Assembly: GCA_964424335.1 (NCBI GenBank)
Contig: CAYRIY010000014.1
Location: 1 to 50,646, forward strand
From: CAYRIY01 sp964424335
GTDB taxonomy: Bacteria > Bacillota > Limnochordia > DTU080 > RSA5
Reading direction: 5' to 3'
Length of the DNA stretch: 50,646 bases
Numbering within the stretch: the stretch's first letter is position 1; every line of letters begins with the position of its first letter. The notes beneath the pieces were generated by a model. It was given only the letters and a program-made list of their open reading frames with translations. It was not told the origin of the DNA and did no database searches. A program made the position numbers and the translations under genes. Below, piece after piece: positions 25,043 through 33,681 of this stretch.

Positions 25043-27109
25043 TCACGTCGTCACGTCACACGTGAGGGCAACCACCTCCCCTGATTCCTCGTGGCGGACC
25101 CGGGCCGTGACCTCCTGACGGCCAAGGCCCGCCGGAAGGTGCACCGCCTCGTATGCGTCGATCAGTTTGCCTTTATCGTTGTGCCTCTGCACCGACTGCG
25201 GCGATGCCGCCACACCGTTTACGGTAAATGAGAGCAACGCTACGGCGGGCTCAATCAGGTGCGCCAGGTGGTTTGCTTTCCACCATCGACGCAGGCGCAT
25301 GGTCACGCCGCCGCCGCTCGGTCCGCCTATTTCAAAGAGGTCACCCTTGCGGACAGCGACGAGCGAAGCTAAGGGGCGCACGAGGTACGTCGGATCATCT
25401 TCTCGCCACCAGCGCCACGTGGGCTCAAGTTCGCGCACGCGTTCTTGCACGCCGGGGCCGCCGCCCAAGTAGCGCGTGCGAAATCGCGTCTTTTCGTCGT
25501 GTCGGACGGCGACGACCCAGTGGCGATCGAGCGCCTCGAGCCACGCCTCCCACGTCGGCTCCTCGGCCAAAAAGAGCGTACGAAAGCCGGTTAGGTGATG
25601 GCTCCACCACCACGATTCCTCACCGTGCGCGTCCTGCAGCGAGATGAACGGGATCTGGTGACGCCAGCGAAACAGCAGAGGCACGGTGTACGCCATGTTG
25701 GAGCAACCAAAGTGAAACGTGCTGATGGCGTCATACCCGCCGCGCTCGAGCGAGTCGTCGAGCAAGGCCCGAGTGAAGGGCTCATCGTGCGAAATTTGCC
25801 AGATCATGCGGCCTTGGGCGCGCCAGAGCGGCTCGAGCCTATTCTTTCGAAAATCGTTCCAGTGAGGATTCGTACCCTTTAGGTTTGGACCAAAATCGGT
25901 TCCAGCAGGGGCGAATGGATCGCTCAAGTGGTTGTAACTTCCGATTCCAGGCAGCTCGATGTACGAGCCGTACTCCTCGTCGGAGACAAAAAAACGCACC
26001 TGAACGCCGCGCTCGTCGGCAACGTCTTGAGCCCGAGCGACCCAGCCTGCCGTCGCGTTTTTGGCGCCCCAGAGGTGAATGCCAAGGCTCCTTGCAAGTT
26101 CCACGGCTTCGACCGGGCTGCCCCAGCCGGGAGCCTCGAGTTGCACCGTAAACGCCTTCAGCCCGGATGGCAGAGAGCTCGGCCCCGTCCGAGCGTAGTG
26201 CCTTGACGCCTCTACCAGGGGCGCCATCACCGCCGACTCGAGCGCGCCAAGCGCTCTGAGGGCCTCCAGCGCCTCGTACGTGGCAAGAGGACTCGAGGGC
26301 AATCCCGGACGGTCGCCAAAGCCCCCGTCCGGATTTTGCAAAGACATCAAGTAGCGCTTGGCGCGTTCCCGATCATGGGGCTCGCCACCCAGGAGCGCCA
26401 AGGCGCAGAGCGCCGCACGTGTGTAGGCCACATCGTCGACGCCTCCGACATCAGCGTCGGGCTGGTAGGTAAAGCCGCCGTTTGGGAGCTGACACGAGTT
26501 GAGCCAGCGTGTCGTCCTTAGGCTCAACGGGTCGGTCGACGGACTGCGGCCGAGGGATTCGAGGGCGAGGAGCCCCCAATAGGTGTTCAGCACATGACCA
26601 TCCCCGCCGTCAGCGGTGCGGACGCTGTTGAAACTGCCGTTGGGTCGCCTTCGCTCGAGCAGATAGTCGATCCATGCGGGGTCGACCTCATCGGGAGCGA
26701 GCCCAAAGATCTTGCGTCCGACGAAGGCGAGCGCCTCTTCCCGAAAGATCGGGTAATTGCGGATCTCGTAACGGTACCAGCCCGGTCCGGTCCAAGTGCG
26801 CACCTCGTCCGCAAAGTCTGCGACATCGTCGCCTAACCATTGCAATGCCTGGATCTGTTGAAGGAGAAAGCTGCGCAGGTCGAGCTCGCTTGCTCCCGTC
26901 TCTGCGAACGGCCCCCTAAATGGATGGTGCGTGCGCACAAACTCGATGCGAGCGTCTGAATCGGGCACGGCGCGGCCGAGCAGGTGGTAACAACCAATCA
27001 CGGCAAACGTCGGGGTCAGGTGTGAGTCGGGCTGATCCTCCCAGCCGTAACCCCCATCCGGCCTTGCCAGTGACTCTAGGTATCGGAGAATCCCATCGAT
27101 AACCCGCAT
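25043..27109 (-). CDS. unknown protein: alpha-toroid (prenyltransferase/terpene-cyclase-like repeats) + PHP-like C-terminal part
   Basis: A 688-residue protein without signal peptide. Residues 1-300 contain at least four repeats of the pattern seen in prenyltransferase beta subunits and squalene cyclases: ARPDGGYGWED, RPNGSFNSVRTA, LPNGGFTYQPDADVG and NPDGGFGDRPG, each preceding a helix pair. No DXDD cyclase motif is seen. Residues about 320-580 resemble a PHP-type metal-dependent domain by pattern (VEAVELARSLGIHLWG, ISLQDAHGEESWWWSHH, FLAEEPTWEAWLEALDRHW). The end (600-688) looks like a beta-sandwich. It lies 12 bases after the sulfatase gene and 50 bases before the SBP gene, so it is in one operon. 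ATG 27109 follows AGGAGG. I do not know its function; processing of a sulfated molecule is a guess. Confidence 0.75.
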   Translation of the reverse strand: MRVIDGILRYLESLARPDGGYGWEDQPDSHLTPTFAVIGCYHLLGRAVPDSDARIEFVRTHHPFRGPFAETGASELDLRSFLLQQIQALQWLGDDVADFADEVRTWTGPGWYRYEIRNYPIFREEALAFVGRKIFGLAPDEVDPAWIDYLLERRRPNGSFNSVRTADGGDGHVLNTYWGLLALESLGRSPSTDPLSLRTTRWLNSCQLPNGGFTYQPDADVGGVDDVAYTRAALCALALLGGEPHDRERAKRYLMSLQNPDGGFGDRPGLPSSPLATYEALEALRALGALESAVMAPLVEASRHYARTGPSSLPSGLKAFTVQLEAPGWGSPVEAVELARSLGIHLWGAKNATAGWVARAQDVADERGVQVRFFVSDEEYGSYIELPGIGSYNHLSDPFAPAGTDFGPNLKGTNPHWNDFRKNRLEPLWRAQGRMIWQISHDEPFTRALLDDSLERGGYDAISTFHFGCSNMAYTVPLLFRWRHQIPFISLQDAHGEESWWWSHHLTGFRTLFLAEEPTWEAWLEALDRHWVVAVRHDEKTRFRTRYLGGGPGVQERVRELEPTWRWWREDDPTYLVRPLASLVAVRKGDLFEIGGPSGGGVTMRLRRWWKANHLAHLIEPAVALLSFTVNGVAASPQSVQRHNDKGKLIDAYEAVHLPAGLGRQEVTARVRHEESGEVVALTCDVTT

Positions 27110-27121
27110 GTGGAGGGCCTC

Positions 27122-28747
27122 CTAGTCGCCCGGAACTTTGCCGCCCGACTTGGCCCACTTCTCGAGCCTGCCGGTTCGTCGCAAAAACTCGAGGTCGACG
27201 GTGGGCTCGCCCGAGATGGCTCCAGCCAAGGAGTCCGCGGTGCTCTCCATCCGCACGCGCTCCTCGGGCCGCAGTCGAAACACCCATCGGGGCGAGTGGC
27301 CGGGAAACTGCTCGGTCTCGGCCTTGGCTCGAGCGAGCGCTTCGACGTCGGGCTTCCATGCGTCGGGCGACGCAAAGCCGTGGACGCGCTCCCAACTTTC
27401 GAGGTAGGCCTTCATTTGGTCTGCTTGGCGCCGCACGTTCGGATCGATCATTCCATCCGGCCCGGGCAAGAGCAAGTTTTGCTCCTCATCAGGATCGGAG
27501 TCGAGGTTGTACAACTCTTCCCATCCGTCCTCCAAGTAGCGAGCATACCGCCACGCCCCCTCTCGGAGCGCGAGCCAGCGGCTCTCCTCTCGCCCGTATT
27601 CGATGACGAGGCGCTTTCGAGACTCCTTTAGACCGCCTCCATCACGCCCGATCAGGCTGGCCCCCGGAAGCTCGCCGGCTGCGTCAGGCATCTGAGCAAG
27701 GTCGAGGGCAGTCGGCAAGATGTCGAGCAGGCTCACCGGGTCATCCACGACTCGGCCCGGCTCCGTGCGGCCAGGCAACCGCACGAGCATCGGAATGTGT
27801 GCGGATGCCTCATAGGGCAAATGCTTTCCCCATCTGCCGTGATCGCCCAACATCTCGCCGTGGTCGGCGGTAAAGATCACCAAGGTGTTTTCTACGAGTC
27901 CAAGCTCGTCCAGCGCTTGCAAGATGCGACCCACGCCCTTGTCGATCAGGCTGATTTGCCCATAATAGAGCGCCTTGACCCGTCGGCGCATGTCGGGCGT
28001 CATCCCTTCCGTGTGTGCGTCGGGCCTTCGCATGCGGGGAGGCAGTGTGCTCGGATCTCGCCCGAATCCTACGGGATCAGGCAACTCGTCGGGATCGTAC
28101 ATCGACGCGTAGGGCTCCGGCGCGTTCCACGGTGGGTGCGGCGCAATCCAAGAGGAAAAGCAAAAGAACGGCCGGTTCCTGTTTTGGGCCAGAAACTCGA
28201 TCGTGCGATCGGCAACCCAGGTGCTTCCGTGATGCGCTTCGGGCAGGACGGACACTTGAGGGAGCTGATACAACACACTCCGGACGCCGTGCGCCCATCG
28301 GACGTGGCCGTAGCCGTTCGCCGCCAGATACTGCAGGTAATCGTCGTCCTCCCGGTAATCGGGGATCTCCTCCATCAGCTCCATCCGGTGAAACCCAAAG
28401 TGTCGGCGGACAGGCCGAAAATGCATTTTGCCAATCGCCCGAGTCGTGTAACCGGCAAGTCCAAGGAGTTGCGGAAGTGTGGGAAGGCACGGCTCAGGGA
28501 GCGGAACATTCAGCGAGTAGCGGCCGTGCGCTGCAGCAAAGCGCCCCGTCAACAGCCCGTGGCGCGCCGGTATGCAGACCGGGATCGGACTGTACCCTTG
28601 CGCAAACCGCACGCCGGTGCTCGCCAAATGATCGAGCGCCGGCGTGCGGATGTGTGGATTGCCTGCGCATCCCATAGCATCGTAGCGCATTTGATCGACC
28701 ATCAAGAGGAGGATATTCGGGGTTTTCGCAATGCGCGCCGGCGGCAC
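27122..28747 (-). CDS. sulfatase (formylglycine-dependent type)
   Basis: A 541-residue sulfate ester hydrolase of the alkaline phosphatase superfamily. It opens TPNILLLMVDQMRYDAMG (Asp18-Gln19 metal site, the choline-sulfatase/phosphonate-hydrolase form) and has Cys58 in C-I-P-A-R followed by HGLLTGR, the motif whose Cys is turned into formylglycine. FTADHGEMLGDHGRWGKHLPYE supplies the second metal half-site. There is no signal peptide, so it is likely cytosolic and acts on an imported sulfate ester; no formylglycine-generating enzyme is in the window. GTG 28747 (GAAGGTAGG upstream) is chosen over a TTG at 28849 whose extra residues look non-coding. It heads the operon with the toroid protein and SBP. 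Confidence 0.92.
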   Translation of the reverse strand: MPPARIAKTPNILLLMVDQMRYDAMGCAGNPHIRTPALDHLASTGVRFAQGYSPIPVCIPARHGLLTGRFAAAHGRYSLNVPLPEPCLPTLPQLLGLAGYTTRAIGKMHFRPVRRHFGFHRMELMEEIPDYREDDDYLQYLAANGYGHVRWAHGVRSVLYQLPQVSVLPEAHHGSTWVADRTIEFLAQNRNRPFFCFSSWIAPHPPWNAPEPYASMYDPDELPDPVGFGRDPSTLPPRMRRPDAHTEGMTPDMRRRVKALYYGQISLIDKGVGRILQALDELGLVENTLVIFTADHGEMLGDHGRWGKHLPYEASAHIPMLVRLPGRTEPGRVVDDPVSLLDILPTALDLAQMPDAAGELPGASLIGRDGGGLKESRKRLVIEYGREESRWLALREGAWRYARYLEDGWEELYNLDSDPDEEQNLLLPGPDGMIDPNVRRQADQMKAYLESWERVHGFASPDAWKPDVEALARAKAETEQFPGHSPRWVFRLRPEERVRMESTADSLAGAISGEPTVDLEFLRRTGRLEKWAKSGGKVPGD

Positions 28748-28915
28748 GGCCTTCGACCTACCTTCGAATCGTTTACTAGCTTTATCGGATTTCCGAGACA
28801 GCGACAGACATCCTCTGGATATTTCGAAATTTCTTCTGCACCTTTCCAACCCTAAGAAGTAACGGTTTTCGGGCCGACGCCCTCCCCAACTTGCTGGACT
28901 CGATCGAAGCGCCGC

Positions 28916-28939
28916 TCTGTCGTGATATCTGTCGTGATA
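28916..28939. repeat. 12-bp tandem direct repeat
   Basis: TCTGTCGTGATA occurs twice without a gap just upstream of the GIY-YIG gene and about 170 bases upstream of the sulfatase gene. It could be a regulator site; function unknown. Confidence 0.5.
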
Positions 28940-28978
28940 TGATGAATGAAGAATTGGGATCGTGGAGGCAAGACCGGA

Positions 28979-29359
28979 TTGAACGACAGCGGCCTATACG
29001 TCGTCTGGTTAGAATTAGCCAAACCTGTGAGCGTCCCAGTTGGCGCCCTCGGCCAGCTCTCCTTTGATCCCGGTCTATACGCCTATGTGGGTAGCGCGCA
29101 GCGAAACCGCAGTGCTCGAATCCAAAGGCACCTTCGCAGAGAGAAGCCCCTTCGCTGGCACATCGACTACCTCCGCCCACATGGAGAGATCAAAGAAGTC
29201 ACGTGCTACGACGGTGAGCGAAGCGACGAATGTCGCCTCGTAGAGGAGGTCATCCATAAGACCGGAGCGCACCGAAGTCATCCTGGTTTTGGCGCGAGCG
29301 ATTGCAGGTGCGGCGGTCATCTCCTTTTAATTCCAGTAAAGTCTGGTATAATGAAATAG
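28979..29359 (+). CDS. GIY-YIG family protein (DUF123)
   Basis: A 126-residue protein starting with SGLYVVWLELA, followed by GLYAYVGSA, the 'GIY...YIG' elements, then RIQRHLRR, RWHIDYLRPH and C-terminal Cys-rich FGASDCRCGGHLLL. This DUF123 group is common in archaea and thermophilic bacteria; nuclease activity is presumed from the fold, not proven. TTG 28979 sits ten bases after GGAGG and gives the usual family N-terminus; an ATG at 28946 without ribosome site is the alternative. It ends 24 bases before the ArsR gene and is probably co-transcribed. Confidence 0.75.
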   Translation: MNDSGLYVVWLELAKPVSVPVGALGQLSFDPGLYAYVGSAQRNRSARIQRHLRREKPLRWHIDYLRPHGEIKEVTCYDGERSDECRLVEEVIHKTGAHRSHPGFGASDCRCGGHLLLIPVKSGIMK

Positions 29360-29383
29360 CAAACCGTCGAGTGGGAGGTCCCC

Positions 29384-29713
29384 GTGGACACTAAAGAACG
29401 GCTTTACGAAGCGCACGCCGAGATATGCAAGGCACTTTCTCACCCTAAGCGTCTCGAGATTTTGGACCTATTGAGAAACGGCGAGTCGGCGGTCGAAGAG
29501 ATCGCCCATAAGACAGGCATGCAAAAGTCCAACCTTTCACAACACCTCTCCGTACTGCGCAAGGCTCATCTCGTCACGACGAGGCGACAAGGTCTCAACA
29601 TTTTTTACGAACTGGCCAACCCTGCAATTTTGGACGCGTGCGACATACTAAAAAAGGTACTCCTTGACTCTTGGGCCGAAAGCGGGTCGCTCGCTTCCGC
29701 GATTCGTAAATGA
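29384..29713 (+). CDS. ArsR-family HTH transcriptional regulator
   Basis: A 109-residue winged-helix protein: ICKALSHPKRLEILDLLRNG, EEIAHKTGMQKSNLSQHLSVLRKAHLVTTRRQGLNIFYEL. The classic ELCVC metal site of ArsR/SmtB is absent at the start of the recognition helix, so it may respond to something other than metal. GTG 29384 follows GGGAGG. The neighbouring DUF302 gene converges on it; genes encoding ArsR and DUF302 proteins often occur together in sulfur- and redox-related loci, which is family knowledge and not proof here. Confidence 0.88.
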   Translation: MDTKERLYEAHAEICKALSHPKRLEILDLLRNGESAVEEIAHKTGMQKSNLSQHLSVLRKAHLVTTRRQGLNIFYELANPAILDACDILKKVLLDSWAESGSLASAIRK

Positions 29714-29760
29714 GCGAAGCGGGCGCTCGAAAGGACGGAGCATCCACTTCGCTCGTTCTT
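29712..29760. terminator. weak hairpin between ArsR and DUF302 genes
   Basis: Stem GAGCGAAG / CTTCGCTC with a long loop (27 bases), followed on the plus strand by GTTCTTCTTTC. Confidence 0.35.
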
Positions 29761-29786
29761 CTTTCATGAATGGGCGATCCTTGCGG

Positions 29787-30191
29787 TCACACGGCATCGA
29801 CGGCCGCTCGCAGGAGCTCCCCTGCTGTCTTGGCCACATCGATCAACGCATCGTTTCCCACGACCCCGAGCGCAGCAATCGGCTCGATGCTCGATACCAC
29901 CGTCTCGTCTCCGTCTTCGTACACGATCACATTGCAAGGGAGCAGCAGTCCAAGCTCCGTCTCTGCCTGGAGCGCCCGGTAGGCGAGATTGGGGTTGCAG
30001 GCGCCCAAAATCACGTATTTCCTGCCAAAATCGACACCGAGCTTCTGACTGATCGTTCCCGCGACATCGATGTCGCACAGGACGCCAAACCCTTGCTCTT
30101 TCAAGCTCTCTCGCACGCGCTCAACTGCCGTCTCAAAGGGAATTGCGACCCTCTTGCGGTGTCCGTAGTCCGCATTCACAGGCATCGTCAT
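29787..30191 (-). CDS. DUF302 domain protein
   Basis: A 134-residue protein. RESLKEQGFGVLCDIDVAGT, YVILGACNPNLAYRALQAE, GLLLPCNVIVYEDGDET and IAALGVVGNDALIDVA are the DUF302 signature segments. No signal peptide is seen, so it is probably cytosolic. Cys residues (GACNP and LPCN) may bind a metal or redox partner. ATG 30191 is chosen because AAGGAGG is upstream by about 13 bases; a start at 30230 lacks a site. Function of the family is not established. Confidence 0.85.
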   Translation of the reverse strand: MTMPVNADYGHRKRVAIPFETAVERVRESLKEQGFGVLCDIDVAGTISQKLGVDFGRKYVILGACNPNLAYRALQAETELGLLLPCNVIVYEDGDETVVSSIEPIAALGVVGNDALIDVAKTAGELLRAAVDAV

Positions 30192-30232
30192 CTGAGAAAA
30201 TACGCCTCCTTGGCGATCCGTCTGGCTCATAG

Positions 30233-30261
30233 TTGAGCCATATAGTTCACGAGTTTATAAT
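30233..30261 (+). promoter_or_regulatory. sigma-70-type promoter upstream of PL14-like gene
   Basis: TTGAGC (30233-30238), a 17-base spacer, and a perfect TATAAT (30256-30261). It points at the gene starting at 30435 and leaves a leader of about 165 bases. Confidence 0.65.
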
Positions 30262-30434
30262 ATCCTAAATTCAATTCTTCCGCTACGACACGTTTGTTGG
30301 TAGCTCATTTCCCTCGAAATACGAACAAGGGTTTGCCTTTATGTGCGCCGAAGACTTGGAAACAAACCAAACTTCTGATTCCAGCGTCCAGTGATTCCAT
30401 GGTCCAGCCGAGCTGGAAGGAGTCGATCGATCCC

Positions 30435-32870
30435 GTGGTTTCAAAGTTTTTTCGCCGGTCTCACGTCGCCATGGCCCTGACCTTGCTGGCCCTATTCATC
30501 GCCTGTGGAGCCGTTTCCCCCACGGGCCGTCATGGAGCCCACGCAATCGTCAATGCAGTAGCCCATGCAGCCGAATTGCCCACGGGCCACACACCAACTC
30601 AATCCTCCGATGACGGTCAACCCAAGGGCCCAACGCAAACCGTGGAGCTCGAGACGGGGGTAGCGCATATCGCCCGCTCGCCGGTCGCAGGTAAGGCGGT
30701 CACCCTTCGCTCCAGGTTTTCGTTCACCGGCGAAGGGACGCCGGGTGTTTGGATGGCGGGATTTGCTTCCGACCCGGCCGGCAAACCGACCGCCCTTGCC
30801 GCGAGTTGGGCGTCGGTGCGCACCTTTTTCGGAGACACGTGGGCGATCCGCATCCAAAGCGACGCACACCTCATTCCGGCGGAATTGAGCCCCACGGAAG
30901 GGAGCGGCGCCTTTCAAGGCTACGAGATTGCGACGCTGCTCACGCGCCAGCCGACAGTCGGGCACACGTACGGCGTCACCTTCAGTTACAACCTGGAGAC
31001 AGGCGACGCCGCGCTGCAAGTGATCGACGAGACCACGGGCGATGTGATCTTTCTCCGCAGTTTGGCCCTGAGGCCTTACGACGGACCGCTCTACCCCGGC
31101 GTTGGCAAGTTTGCACAAAGTTCCTCTGACCTCGATCTCGTCTGGATTGACCCCGACCTGCAGGCAGAAGGTGCGTTTTGGCCGCTCGGCCTTTCTTGGG
31201 CCGCATATCAATGGGAAGCGCATGCAGACATGTACCGCCCTGCGGCAGTGATCGACCGGCGCAAAGCGAGCGCACTGCGGCTCGACGTGCCGTGGAGCGA
31301 GGTTCCGGGAGCCGTGCTCTTTTGGCTGGACGACGAGGGCGCGCGCACACTCCTTGCCAGGGTCGACGGGCTAACAAAGGGATACCACATCGTACCCATC
31401 GAATTGGACGCTCGGCGCGCCGGCTCATTCGCCGTCGTCGCAGAGTACGTCGAGGGCGGCGTCGCCCGAGAGATCGGCCGCACACAGCTCAACGTCGGCG
31501 TCGCCGAAATCACGTACAGCGATGTTGCGGTCGACACTCTCGACCGCTGGTCGATCGTGATTCGGGCAGCGGCTTCCGTCAAGACGGACGGTTACATGGA
31601 CCGTTTCTCCGCTCGGGTCATGGCCGACCACATCGCTGTTCATCCAGAAACAGGCGCCCTGACGACCGGCGCAGGCGTGGAATTGGCGTCCCTCACCCTC
31701 ACGGGCGCGCCGGAGGGCGTCTACCACTTCCCGATCGAGGCGTATCTTTCGATCGACGAAGATCAGCCGTACCAGTCGTGGGAGGCAAAGCTCTCCATCG
31801 AGTCCGACACGCCGATCGTCGTGTACGGAGGGTCCGAGACGATTTCGCTGCTCGACCTCCCGCGTCAAATCCATGTTACAGACCTTGACGACCCGGCCAC
31901 GACCAAGACCGTCTCGTGGCGCACGTACCTGCCCGCCGATTTCGCCGCGGTGCACATCTTGACCGGCAAATCGTCCGTCGACGTCGCCAAACCTTTCGCC
32001 GTCATGTTCCGGGAGAATGAGCGCTCATGGATCTACACGGCGCTCATCGAAGGACTCGAGCCGCAAACTACCTACACGGCGGTGATTCAGCATGACCACT
32101 ATTACAGCTTGCCCTTCACATTCGAGACCGCGCCTCGTGACGTCCCCGTGACCGCGCAAAGTCGAAGGCCGCCCGACATATTCGTGCCGCTCGGCGAGGC
32201 GCCGCAAATCCCGCAGTTTCACATCGTGCGTCCTGCCGAGGTTTCGTACCCGTTTCATCAGGAACTGGGTCGCTCCGTTCAGCAGGTGAACATCCCGCAA
32301 GGCGCCCACTACGGCACAGAAATGAACTACATCCTTAGCCAACAGGGAACGCCAAGCGGGGTCGAAGCGATCCACATGAGCTGGATGATGTACCTGCCAG
32401 AGCACTTGACGGCAGGTAGCACGCACATCAAGATTCCAGGTGTCGCCCATCGCCACGCGCACGGCTGGGGCGGCAGGTCCGCAGACGGAACGAGCGGCTG
32501 GTCCGTCCGCATGGCGCTGCAAAATGGTCCGGACGGCAAGGTGACGCCCGAGTTTTACGTCTACCACATGGACATGGGGCACTGGGGCTCGGCGTACGAT
32601 TGGCGGATCAACATCGAGCGCGGCGTCTGGACCAAGATCGAGATGTACGTGCGCGTGAACACGCCCGGCAAAAGGGACGGAGTGATCCGGGGATGGGTCG
32701 ACGGCGCGCTGGCCTTTGAAAAGAGCGACCTTGGGTTCCGCGCCGAAGGCTACGATCAGTACGACATCGCCGAGATCATGTGGCACGTTTACCACGGCGG
32801 CGATCCGCCGTCATCCATCGACCAGCATATCCTCTTCCGCGACCTCGAGGTTTGGCTGGGCGAACTTTAG
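30435..32870 (+). CDS. large exported protein: shared N-terminal beta-module + PL14-like polysaccharide lyase domain
   Basis: An 811-residue protein. The signal sequence is MVSKFFRRSHVAMALTLLAL then FIACG; a lipoprotein is possible though Phe at -3 is unusual. Residues about 88-240 (VWMAGFASDPAGKPTALAASW, YPGVGKFA) match the N-terminal module of the EEP protein at 8695-10836. Residues 240-590 appear to be several beta-sandwich repeats. From about 590, HYGTEMNYILSQQ, EAIHMSWMMYLPE, HAHGWGGRSADG, WTKIEMYVRVN and IMWHVYHGG... LFRDLEVW resemble the jelly-roll of polysaccharide lyase family 14 (alginate/glucuronan lyases). GTG 30435 follows AAGGAG; ATG 30399 lacks a site. I infer binding or cleavage of a uronate polysaccharide at the cell surface. 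Confidence 0.7.
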   Translation: MVSKFFRRSHVAMALTLLALFIACGAVSPTGRHGAHAIVNAVAHAAELPTGHTPTQSSDDGQPKGPTQTVELETGVAHIARSPVAGKAVTLRSRFSFTGEGTPGVWMAGFASDPAGKPTALAASWASVRTFFGDTWAIRIQSDAHLIPAELSPTEGSGAFQGYEIATLLTRQPTVGHTYGVTFSYNLETGDAALQVIDETTGDVIFLRSLALRPYDGPLYPGVGKFAQSSSDLDLVWIDPDLQAEGAFWPLGLSWAAYQWEAHADMYRPAAVIDRRKASALRLDVPWSEVPGAVLFWLDDEGARTLLARVDGLTKGYHIVPIELDARRAGSFAVVAEYVEGGVAREIGRTQLNVGVAEITYSDVAVDTLDRWSIVIRAAASVKTDGYMDRFSARVMADHIAVHPETGALTTGAGVELASLTLTGAPEGVYHFPIEAYLSIDEDQPYQSWEAKLSIESDTPIVVYGGSETISLLDLPRQIHVTDLDDPATTKTVSWRTYLPADFAAVHILTGKSSVDVAKPFAVMFRENERSWIYTALIEGLEPQTTYTAVIQHDHYYSLPFTFETAPRDVPVTAQSRRPPDIFVPLGEAPQIPQFHIVRPAEVSYPFHQELGRSVQQVNIPQGAHYGTEMNYILSQQGTPSGVEAIHMSWMMYLPEHLTAGSTHIKIPGVAHRHAHGWGGRSADGTSGWSVRMALQNGPDGKVTPEFYVYHMDMGHWGSAYDWRINIERGVWTKIEMYVRVNTPGKRDGVIRGWVDGALAFEKSDLGFRAEGYDQYDIAEIMWHVYHGGDPPSSIDQHILFRDLEVWLGEL

Positions 32871-32917
32871 GGACGATTGAAGAAAGACATTTGAGGCAGC
32901 ACCCTTGAGGTAGGAAT

Positions 32918-32949
32918 CTCCGGGAGGCCTTGGGATGAGCCTCCCGGAG
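32918..32949 (+). terminator. 11-bp perfect hairpin after PL14-like gene
   Basis: CTCCGGGAGGC / GCCTCCCGGAG with a 10-base loop, followed by GCTTTGG. No strong T run, so its efficiency is uncertain. It sits between convergent genes. Confidence 0.55.
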
Positions 32950-32963
32950 GCTTTGGCCAGCGG

Positions 32964-33623
32964 TTAAACGATGGCCAGGGCGCGAATCGGCGAGCCGTCT
33001 CGACCACGGATCTTCAGGGGCGCTGCGACGAGGTAAAACGCATCCCCGGGGATCTCGTCCAGCCGAGCGAGCCACTCGACGATCACGACCTCCGCGCGGA
33101 GGAGCACCCGGTGCACTTCAGTGACGGCCTCGTCCGACTCTCCATTTGGCGTCGGCATGTCCATGCCTAGGAGCGAGATCTTCCGGTCGGCAAGCCACGA
33201 AGCCGCCTCGAGCGTAATGCTCGGAAAATCGCTAAAATAGCGCGGCTCCGGATAGACGCGGTCCCACCCTGTGCGAATGACTACTCTTGCCCCCTCGCCC
33301 ACGCGGTCGGCGTACGGCTCGAGGTCAGCGACGTCGATCAGCGCCCGAGGCGCTTTGTGCGCCATATCGATGAGCACGGCCGGTCCGACGCACTTGCCAA
33401 GATCGATCCGATCCACACCGAAGCCGTCGTCTAGAAAGTGCAACGGGGCATCGAGGTGTGTGCCGTGATGCGACGAGAGCGAGAGCCGGGTCGTGTTGTA
33501 CCCTGCTTCGGCAATCGTGTGATATGGGACGACTTCGCAGGGCGCATCCCCGGGAAATGGCGGCGCCCCGTCGTAGATTTCCATTGAGATATCGATGATT
33601 CGTGTCCCGTAGGGCAAGTTCAC
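32964..33623 (-). CDS. cyclase family protein (kynurenine formamidase-like)
   Basis: A 219-residue metal-dependent amidohydrolase-type protein. The family motif is HHGTHLDAPLHF (H-x-G-T-H-x-D-x-P-x-H), with the late segments GMDMPTPNGESDEAVTEVHR and VVIVEWLARLDEIPG. Members include KynB, which hydrolyses N-formylkynurenine, and isatin hydrolase. GTG 33623 follows GGAGGAG by six bases, preferred over a TTG at 33638. No tryptophan catabolic gene is nearby, so the substrate is open. Confidence 0.88.
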   Translation of the reverse strand: MNLPYGTRIIDISMEIYDGAPPFPGDAPCEVVPYHTIAEAGYNTTRLSLSSHHGTHLDAPLHFLDDGFGVDRIDLGKCVGPAVLIDMAHKAPRALIDVADLEPYADRVGEGARVVIRTGWDRVYPEPRYFSDFPSITLEAASWLADRKISLLGMDMPTPNGESDEAVTEVHRVLLRAEVVIVEWLARLDEIPGDAFYLVAAPLKIRGRDGSPIRALAIV

Positions 33624-33681
33624 ACAAATCTCCTCCAATGGTTCGTTCCCGATATGAATCGAGGTTCTTTGTTAACTTAGA

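Noticed and set aside
28748..28849. N-terminal extension of the sulfatase
   Set aside because: It starts with TTG without ribosome site and its residues (MERCRRNFEISRGC) do not match the family, which begins at the PNILLLMVDQ strand.
27797..28855. 352-codon plus-strand frame opposite the sulfatase
   Set aside because: Antisense shadow with no ribosome site and no recognisable domain.
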